Translations under genes and position numbers: made by a program
Assembly (NCBI GenBank): GCA_023436515.1
Contig: JAEZIV010000434.1
Span: 1-10,622, forward strand
DNA from: Bacillota bacterium
Lineage (GTDB): Bacteria; Bacillota; Clostridia; Acetivibrionales; DSM-1351
Direction: 5' to 3'
Length of the DNA stretch: 10,622 nt
The notes under the pieces: model-generated
What the model saw: only the letters and a program-made list of their open reading frames with translations
The model's database searches: none
What the model was told of the DNA's origin: nothing
Shown: piece by piece, positions 6,500 through 10,622 of the stretch
How positions within the stretch are numbered: the first letter of the stretch is position 1
Layout: each line of letters starts with the position of its first letter

Positions 6500-7627
6500 A
6501 TGAAGAGACTTGTAACTGTGGCCTTGACAGCTATTTACATATTCTCGTGTGCAATAGTACCTGTCAATGCGACATCAACCTTAGATCAGACAAAGCAGCA
6601 ACAGCAAAATGTAAAAAGTCAGATAAGTAAAATAGCCGGAGAAAAGCAAGAAGCCGCTGACAAGTTGAAGCAAAGTACTAAGGAAAAACAACTTTATGAG
6701 ACTCAAACCCAAAAGGTACAAAGCAATCTGGAGGAGAAAGCAAAGGAAGTATCCTCTGTAAAATCTGATATAGAAAAAATATCCCAGGAGATAGATGACA
6801 TAGAGTCAAACTACATAAAAAAGAATGAGCTTTTTAAGACCCGAATGAGAATTATGTATCAGAACATGCACCAGTCACCATTGGAGTTGTTTGTTGAGTC
6901 ACAGAGCTTTAATGACTTTTTTTCAAAAATGGAATTACTGGCATTGGTTAAGAAAAATGATGAGAAGCTCATCAGGGAAATAGCTTTGAGCAAGGAAAAT
7001 ACCGAGCTTCAAAAGCAAAATAAATTAATTGAGCTTGATAATAAGGTTAACCAATTAGAAAACCTTAATGTTAAGGTGTCAGACCTGAAAATTTCAAGGG
7101 CCAAGGCTGAATCTGAAATAGAGGCTACCAAGCAGAGATTAAAGGATCTTGAGAAAAAAGAAGATGAGATGATTGCTTTATCTAAGCAATTGGAGAAGAA
7201 GATCTCAGATTTAATGGATGCGAGTAAGAAATACGCAGGTGGGGTTATGAAGTGGCCCACACCAAACTATACAAGAGTATCCTCACCCTATGGCATGAGA
7301 ATTCACCCAATTTACAAGGTTAAGAAAATGCATACAGGTATAGATATAGATGCCCCGTCAGGTGCAAAGATTATAGCAGCAAATAGTGGGAAAGTAATTA
7401 TGGCCGGTTGGAACGGAGGCTATGGTAATTGTGTCATTATTGACCACGGCGGCGGGCTGGCTACCTTATATGCTCATCAGAGCAAAATCCTTGTAAGTGT
7501 TGGAGACACGGTAGAAAAAGGTGATACAATCGGAAAAGTTGGGAGTACCGGTTTATCGACTGGGCCACACCTCCATTTCGAGGTTCGAAAAAATGGTGAG
7601 ACAGTAAATCCAAAGAATTACGTTTAG
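6500..7627 (+). CDS. secreted coiled-coil M23 peptidase (EnvC-like murein hydrolase)
   Basis: A 375-residue exported protein. The N-terminus has a signal peptide (Lys-Arg, hydrophobic 5-20, probable cleavage near VNA-TS at about 24). Residues about 27-245 are Lys/Glu/Gln-rich coiled coil. The C-terminus (about 253-375) is an M23/LytM metallopeptidase domain with HTGID (His278, Asp282), LYAHQ (His326) and HLHFEV (His357, His359). All zinc and catalytic residues are present, so it should cleave peptidoglycan cross-bridges, unlike degenerate EnvC-type activators. The coiled-coil-plus-hydrolase layout and position right after ftsX match known FtsEX partners (EnvC, PcsB, RipC, CwlO in function). 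Binding to this FtsX is inferred. A run of six G (6489-6494) precedes the ATG by 5 bases. Confidence 0.93.
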   Translation: MKRLVTVALTAIYIFSCAIVPVNATSTLDQTKQQQQNVKSQISKIAGEKQEAADKLKQSTKEKQLYETQTQKVQSNLEEKAKEVSSVKSDIEKISQEIDDIESNYIKKNELFKTRMRIMYQNMHQSPLELFVESQSFNDFFSKMELLALVKKNDEKLIREIALSKENTELQKQNKLIELDNKVNQLENLNVKVSDLKISRAKAESEIEATKQRLKDLEKKEDEMIALSKQLEKKISDLMDASKKYAGGVMKWPTPNYTRVSSPYGMRIHPIYKVKKMHTGIDIDAPSGAKIIAANSGKVIMAGWNGGYGNCVIIDHGGGLATLYAHQSKILVSVGDTVEKGDTIGKVGSTGLSTGPHLHFEVRKNGETVNPKNYV

Positions 7628-7645
7628 ACTTATATAAATAATAGC

Positions 7646-7691
7646 AAATAATATTAACCCGCATATATAAAATGCGGGTTTAATATTATTT
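7646..7691. terminator. long stem terminator after the M23 gene, probably bidirectional
   Basis: Positions 7646-7664 and 7672-7691 are complementary over 19 bp with one bulged T on the right arm. The stem has a GC-rich tip (CCCGCAT / ATGCGGG), a 7-base loop and an AT-rich base. The lower stem supplies the T-rich tail on either strand. It separates the M23 gene from the S41 protease gene. Confidence 0.8.
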
Positions 7692-7784
7692 GATTAAGCA
7701 TATCAATATATATGAACATCAATGAGTATCCGCAATTGATTTTTCCGGATGGGTTATTAATTTAAAGATTAGGGGTGTATTTTA

Positions 7785-9017
7785 TTGTTTACGGATAAGA
7801 GAGATAAGAGACAGCTTGCAGGAGTAGTGGCATTGACAGCCATAATTAGTTTTACCATATCCGCTTTGCTTTTTTTAGGCTTTAATTATATAAACGGCAA
7901 GTTTACTCTGTCTTTTGAAAAAAGTAATGTGACTAGAAACTCGATCCAGAAGTTTAATGAGGCACGAAGTATTCTTCAGAAATCCTTTTATGAGGATATA
8001 GACACCAATAAACTCCTTGAAGGTGCTATTGCGGGTATGGCCGACTCACTAAAGGATCCTTATACCGTATATTATAATAAGGAACAGATGAAGGCCTTTA
8101 CAGATATGCAGAGAAATACCGAGAATGAATATGTTGGTGTGGGTCTGCCCATTATGCTGGATAAGAATGGGATTATTACTGTTCTTGAGCCCTTTGATGA
8201 CTCACCGGCAAAGGCTGCTGGAATCAGGCAGGGGGATAAAATACTAAAAATAGACGGTAAGGATATTACAGGTATAAGGGATGACGCTCTTGTAGCAAGC
8301 ATGATTAAGGGACAGGAGAACACGGAGGTTGTTTTAACCATACTAAGGCAATCGGAGAGTTCAACCTTTGATGTACGTGTTGTCCGGAAAAAGATTAAGG
8401 CAAAGCTAAATATCAGAAGTGAAATGCTTGAGGATAACATAGCCTATATTAAGTTGAAAATGTTTGATGAAAATATAAGTGACAATTTTATCAAGCAGCT
8501 TAACAAGCTTGTAGATCAGGGAGCAAAAGCCGTTATTATTGATGTAAGGGATAATCCTGGAGGTTTATATAATGAGGTTGTTTCTCTTGCGGACAGAATA
8601 CTGCCAAAAGGTACAATCGTTTATACAGAAAACAGGCAGGGTGAAAAGGCGTACCAGAAATCCGATGACAATCAGCTTAACCTTCCGATAGCCGTTCTCA
8701 CAAACGGGAACAGTGCTAGTGCTTCTGAGATTTTAGCCGGGGCTATAAAGGACTATAAAAAAGGAATTTTGATAGGTACAAAGACCTTTGGTAAGGGGCT
8801 TGTACAGACAACCTACAGCTTTAGTGATGGGACCGGACTAAAGGTAACTATTGCAAGATACTTTACACCATCGGGTGTATGTATTCATGGAGAAGGTATA
8901 AAGCCTGATATAGAAATAAAGCTTGCAGATAAATACAAGGATATACCGGTTTCTGCTATACCGAGAGATGATGACCTTCAGCTTCAGAAGGCAATAGAGA
9001 CATTAAAAATTAAATAA
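7785..9017 (+). CDS. S41 (CtpB-like) PDZ-containing serine protease
   Basis: A 410-residue membrane-anchored C-terminal processing protease. One N-terminal helix (about 12-35) places the rest outside the membrane. An N-terminal helical region (about 52-105) is followed by a PDZ domain (about 115-190, with FDDSPAKAAGIRQGDKILKIDG) and the S41 core (about 205-385). Catalytic residues fit the family set by spacing: Ser312 in NGNSASASEILAGA, Lys337 in GTKTFGKG and Gln341. The substrate-groove motif DVRDNPGG (253-260) is also present. The start is TTG at 7785 with AGGGGTG at 7771-7777. In Bacillus subtilis the related ctpB lies beside ftsEX and its product trims SpoIVFA during spore formation. The same neighbourhood here supports a sporulation or envelope role, but the substrate is inferred only. 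A ctpA/ctpB symbol would be defensible. Confidence 0.92.
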   Translation: MFTDKRDKRQLAGVVALTAIISFTISALLFLGFNYINGKFTLSFEKSNVTRNSIQKFNEARSILQKSFYEDIDTNKLLEGAIAGMADSLKDPYTVYYNKEQMKAFTDMQRNTENEYVGVGLPIMLDKNGIITVLEPFDDSPAKAAGIRQGDKILKIDGKDITGIRDDALVASMIKGQENTEVVLTILRQSESSTFDVRVVRKKIKAKLNIRSEMLEDNIAYIKLKMFDENISDNFIKQLNKLVDQGAKAVIIDVRDNPGGLYNEVVSLADRILPKGTIVYTENRQGEKAYQKSDDNQLNLPIAVLTNGNSASASEILAGAIKDYKKGILIGTKTFGKGLVQTTYSFSDGTGLKVTIARYFTPSGVCIHGEGIKPDIEIKLADKYKDIPVSAIPRDDDLQLQKAIETLKIK

Positions 9018-9019
9018 CA

Positions 9020-9033
9020 ATTGCTTGTGCAAT
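9020..9033 (+). other. short hairpin after the S41 protease gene
   Basis: ATTGC, loop TTGT, GCAAT immediately follows the stop codon. It is only 5 bp long and has no T-run, so it is a weak terminator at best, though it could act as a 3' stabiliser. Confidence 0.25.
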
Positions 9034-9068
9034 AACCTCTGAAAAATTGGAAATAAATTATGAAGGGT

Positions 9069-9098
9069 GAATAAATTGATGAAAACATCCACATAATA
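9069..9098 (+). promoter_or_regulatory. sigma-G-like forespore promoter of the spore protein gene
   Basis: GAATA (9069-9073), an 18-base spacer and CATAATA (9092-9098) match every position of the Bacillus sigma-G consensus (GHATR, 17-18 bases, CATNHTA). Forespore-specific expression is what a SASP gene needs. One oddity is that the start point would fall almost on the ribosome binding site at 9104-9110, leaving a very short leader. Confidence 0.5.
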
Positions 9099-9103
9099 CC
9101 AAT

Positions 9104-9110
9104 AGGAGGT
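9104..9110 (+). promoter_or_regulatory. ribosome binding site that fixes the spore protein start
   Basis: AGGAGGT is a near-perfect anti-16S match. It sits 7 bases before GTG at 9118 but only 1 base before an in-frame TTG at 9112, so GTG is the real start. Confidence 0.75.
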
Positions 9111-9117
9111 GTTGCCG

Positions 9118-9285
9118 GTGGATGCAAATGAGAAATTGAAGTATGAAATTGCTCGGGAGCTAGGTTTGATTGAAAAAGTAATGAAAAATGGCTGGAAAAG
9201 TCTTAGCCCAAAGGAAACAGGTAGAATAGGCGGACTGGTTAATAAAAGAAAAAAGACATCTGTACAGGAAAGTCAGCAAATTTAA
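9118..9285 (+). CDS. alpha/beta-type small acid-soluble spore protein (SASP)
   Basis: A 55-codon gene starting at GTG. The protein begins MDANEKLKYEIARELGL, and GRIGGLVNKR (36-45) follows. The YEIARE segment (9-14) is the site where the germination protease GPR cuts alpha/beta SASPs (after Glu10). The G-rIGG-x(2)-K/R second motif is also typical of this DNA-binding family. With a Trp (26) and a short middle it resembles the minor SspF-like group rather than the major 60-70-residue SASPs. Such proteins coat forespore DNA and shift it toward the A-form, giving UV resistance. It has its own sigma-G-like promoter and terminator, so it is monocistronic. The last codons and the stop lie inside the terminator hairpin. 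Confidence 0.85.
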   Translation: MDANEKLKYEIARELGLIEKVMKNGWKSLSPKETGRIGGLVNKRKKTSVQESQQI

Positions 9286-9300
9286 TTGCTGACTTTTTCT
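9269..9300 (+). terminator. terminator overlapping the 3' end of the SASP gene
   Basis: AAAGTCAGCAA (9269-9279), loop ATTTAA and TTGCTGACTTT (9286-9296) form an 11-bp perfect stem running into a T-rich tail. The left arm encodes the last residues of the spore protein, and the stop codon TAA (9283-9285) is inside the loop. Confidence 0.92.
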
Positions 9301-9327
9301 ATATGTAAGGTTGTGGTTTCAACTGTT

Positions 9328-9400
9328 GAAAGAGCAGTTAACCGAGAGGTACGAACGGTGCTGAGAGATGACGGCAGTTAGTCAACGGCTCCTAGTAGAT
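9328..9400 (+). mobile_element. probable group II intron 3' remnant (domains V-VI)
   Basis: GAAAGAGC leads into a hairpin that looks like intron domain V. AGCA (9333-9336) pairs with TGCT (9359-9362), GTT (9337-9339) with AAC (9354-9356), and ACC (9341-9343) with GGT (9348-9350) around a GAGA (GNRA) tetraloop. The 2-base AC bulge expected on the 3' strand is at 9351-9352, and the AGC triad sits at the base. The 5' strand seems to lack two bases that would pair with GG 9357-9358. After a GAGAGATGAC linker, GGCAGTT-AGTC-AACGGCT (9373-9390) folds like domain VI, followed by CCTAGTAGAT, close to bacterial intron 3' ends (CCTACTCGAT). No upstream domains or reverse transcriptase remain. This is read from motif memory, not a covariance search. 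Confidence 0.5.
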
Positions 9401-9453
9401 TCTTGTGAGGAATATGTTTATTTTCACGTGTATATTTCTTTACAAAATGATAT

Positions 9454-9459
9454 TATAAT
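9454..9459 (+). promoter_or_regulatory. possible -10 element of the methyltransferase gene
   Basis: TATAAT at 9454-9459, with an overlapping TGATATTAT (9448-9456) that fits an extended -10, lies 24 bases before the GTG start. No -35 at the right distance is convincing, so this is tentative. Confidence 0.3.
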
Positions 9460-9483
9460 ATGAAAATAAAGTAGAATAAGGAT

Positions 9484-10230
9484 GTGTTGGATATTTACAA
9501 TAATTTTGCATATGTATATGACAGCCTGACAAGGGATATAGATTACTCGGTATGGGCTGATTTTGTAGAACAAATTATTCAGAAAAACATTGCAGCAGCC
9601 TCCATGATTCTTGAGCTTGGATGTGGGACAGGAAGTTTTGGAATTGAGATGGCAAAGAAGGGCTATGAAATGATTTGCCTTGATCTGTCAAGCGACATGC
9701 TAGATCGTGCGTCCAGTAAAGCAGAACAGGAAGGGACTGATATACTGTTTCTCAATCAGGATATGTCCAATTTTGAGCTTTATGGTACGGTAGATGTAAT
9801 TGTATGCTTGCTTGATAGCTTTAATTATCTGACCAGGGTACAACAGGTAAGCAGGATGCTTAAGCTGGTACATAATTATCTCAATCCCGGAGGATTATTT
9901 ATTTTTGATATAAATACACAATACAAATTCGAAAATACTCTATCAGATAATGTGTTCTATGATATTGGAGAGGATATTGCGTACATTTGGGAAAACGAAT
10001 ATAATCCAAAAACAAAGAAAGCCAGGTTTGACCTAACTTTTTTTGTTAGAGAAGGAGACTTGTACAGAAGATTTGATGAGACGCATTTTGAAAGAGCCTA
10101 TGCTCATGAAGAGGTTATAGAGCTTATTAAGAAATCAGGTTTGAGTTACGTAGATGTATATGATAACCTTAAGTTTAAAAAGCCCTCTGCAAAAAGCCAA
10201 CGTAATTTTTATGTATGCAAGAAAGTCTAA
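9484..10230 (+). CDS. class I SAM-dependent methyltransferase, YqeM-like
   Basis: A 248-residue cytoplasmic Rossmann-fold methyltransferase. The start IYNNFAYVYDSLTRDIDYSVW is typical of the YqeM-like group. Motif I ILELGCGTGSFG (42-53) binds S-adenosylmethionine, with the acidic ribose ligand at Asp67 in CLDLS. Asp93 (NQDM) should contact the adenine, and VDVIVCLLDSFNYL (103-116) and GGLFIFDIN are the later family motifs. The C-terminal half (about 150-220) forms the variable cap. The substrate is unknown. The GTG at 9484 is only 1 base after AAGGA (9478-9482); the next codon, TTG at 9487, is also a possible start and better spaced. The flanks (spore gene with terminator, cold-shock gene with strong promoter) suggest it is transcribed alone. 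Confidence 0.85.
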   Translation: MLDIYNNFAYVYDSLTRDIDYSVWADFVEQIIQKNIAAASMILELGCGTGSFGIEMAKKGYEMICLDLSSDMLDRASSKAEQEGTDILFLNQDMSNFELYGTVDVIVCLLDSFNYLTRVQQVSRMLKLVHNYLNPGGLFIFDINTQYKFENTLSDNVFYDIGEDIAYIWENEYNPKTKKARFDLTFFVREGDLYRRFDETHFERAYAHEEVIELIKKSGLSYVDVYDNLKFKKPSAKSQRNFYVCKKV

Positions 10231-10334
10231 TATTTGGTTTATTTTTAAGGAATAAATGAGTTATTATGTGGAAAAATAATTTTACATGAACAGCATAGGG
10301 TAATATTTAACAGATTTTATACTGTAAATTTGAT

Positions 10335-10363
10335 TTGACAGGTTGGGTTATTTATGTTAAACT
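10335..10363 (+). promoter_or_regulatory. strong sigma-A promoter of the cold-shock gene
   Basis: A perfect TTGACA (10335-10340), a 17-base spacer and TAAACT (10358-10363) preceded by an extended -10 TG (10355-10356). This is the best vegetative promoter in the window, suited to an abundant protein, and leaves a leader of about 65 bases. Confidence 0.65.
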
Positions 10364-10384
10364 TCTATATGTTGTTACAAATCA

Positions 10385-10398
10385 GCGGCTTGTGCCGC
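10385..10398 (+). promoter_or_regulatory. GC hairpin in the cold-shock gene leader
   Basis: GCGGC, loop TTGT, GCCGC forms a compact 5-bp stem in an otherwise AT-rich leader, about 20 bases before the AGGAGG (10420-10425). With no T-run it is not a terminator. Leaders of csp mRNAs are known to be structured and temperature-responsive, so this may affect stability or translation in the cold. Confidence 0.45.
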
Positions 10399-10434
10399 AG
10401 AACAGTTTAGTTATATTTCAGGAGGAATTGATCA

Positions 10435-10622
10435 ATGGAAAAGGGTAGAGTTAAATGGTTTAATGCAGAAAAAGGTTTTGGATTCATCGAGAGAGATGGT
10501 GGAAATGACGTATTTGTTCATTTTTCAGCAATCACTATGGATGGTTACAAGACACTTGAGGAAGGCTCAGAAGTTGTATTTGAAGTTGTTGAAGGAGCTA
10601 AGGGTCCTCAGGCTGCAAACGT
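10435..10622 (+). CDS. cold-shock protein (CspA/CspB family), 5' part (runs off window)
   Basis: Small cytoplasmic nucleic-acid chaperone that binds single-stranded RNA and DNA. 62 full codons are present, nearly the whole protein, since the family is 65-70 residues. RNP1 KGFGFI (13-18) and RNP2 VFVHF (26-30) are intact, after the usual [14 protein letters not shown] start. GPQAANV at the end is the standard C-terminal strand. AGGAGG sits 9 bases before the ATG. It is preceded by a strong promoter and a hairpin-bearing leader. Only the last few codons are missing; which csp paralogue it is cannot be told. Confidence 0.96.
   Translation, partial: MEKGRVKWFNAEKGFGFIERDGGNDVFVHFSAITMDGYKTLEEGSEVVFEVVEGAKGPQAAN

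Noticed and set aside
7698..7727. Sporulation sigma-factor promoter before the S41 protease gene (GCATA at 7698)
   Set aside because: No matching -10 for sigma-F or sigma-G is found at the required distance.
9068..9097. Short leader peptide frame (GTG, 9 codons, TAA) before the SASP gene
   Set aside because: It overlaps the sigma-G-like promoter, would lie upstream of the start point, and is too short to support.
9311..9400. T-box or SAM riboswitch upstream of the methyltransferase gene
   Set aside because: There is no T-box antiterminator motif and no SAM-I core. The hairpins fit group II intron domains V-VI better, and the likely methyltransferase promoter lies downstream of them.
1..10622. 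Defence island, prophage, CRISPR array or intact insertion sequence
   Set aside because: No transposase, integrase, phage or Cas genes, no regular repeat arrays and no terminal inverted repeats are visible. The genes are housekeeping, transport and sporulation types.

Overview
The window looks like chromosomal DNA from a spore-forming, low-GC anaerobic Firmicute of the clostridial type, close in style to Ruminiclostridium/Clostridium cellulolyticum. The evidence is the AT-rich spacers, strong AGGAGG-type ribosome binding sites, frequent TTG/GTG starts, an alpha/beta-type small acid-soluble spore protein gene with a sigma-G-like promoter, and clostridial versions of FtsEX and a CtpB-like protease. 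The genus is inferred from overall character; no database comparison was made.

Left end (1-961): the 5' half of argC (arginine biosynthesis) runs leftward off the window. Its divergent spacer holds a sigma-A-type promoter overlapped by what look like two adjacent ARG boxes, so argC is probably repressed by ArgR. Next, on the + strand, are a stand-alone ATPase of sugar ABC importers (MsmX/UgpC type) with its own terminator, and a 12-helix MFS transporter of unknown substrate.

Centre (3634-9017): this is a cell-envelope block. A CdaR/PucR-type regulator gene sits 19 bp before ftsE, and ftsE overlaps ftsX by 32 bp, so the three are probably one operon. They are followed by a secreted coiled-coil M23 peptidase (EnvC-like arrangement) with its own promoter and a structured 5' leader, a strong terminator, and a membrane-anchored S41/CtpB-like PDZ protease with an intact Ser-Lys-Gln catalytic set. 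FtsE (ATPase) and FtsX (membrane subunit) would switch on peptidoglycan cleavage by the M23 protein. The CtpB-like protease and the spore protein gene after it point to a sporulation-linked neighbourhood.

Right end (9018-10622): a 55-codon spore protein gene, missed by ordinary ORF length cut-offs, ends inside its own terminator hairpin. After it is a stretch with no gene that folds like domains V and VI of a group II intron and is probably the fossil 3' end of one. Then come a YqeM-like SAM-dependent methyltransferase and the 5' part of a cold-shock protein gene, which has a strong promoter and a short hairpin-bearing leader.

No wholly new multi-gene system is visible. The points most worth following are the intron fossil, the tandem ARG boxes, the terminator embedded in a coding sequence, and the structured leader of the M23 hydrolase.
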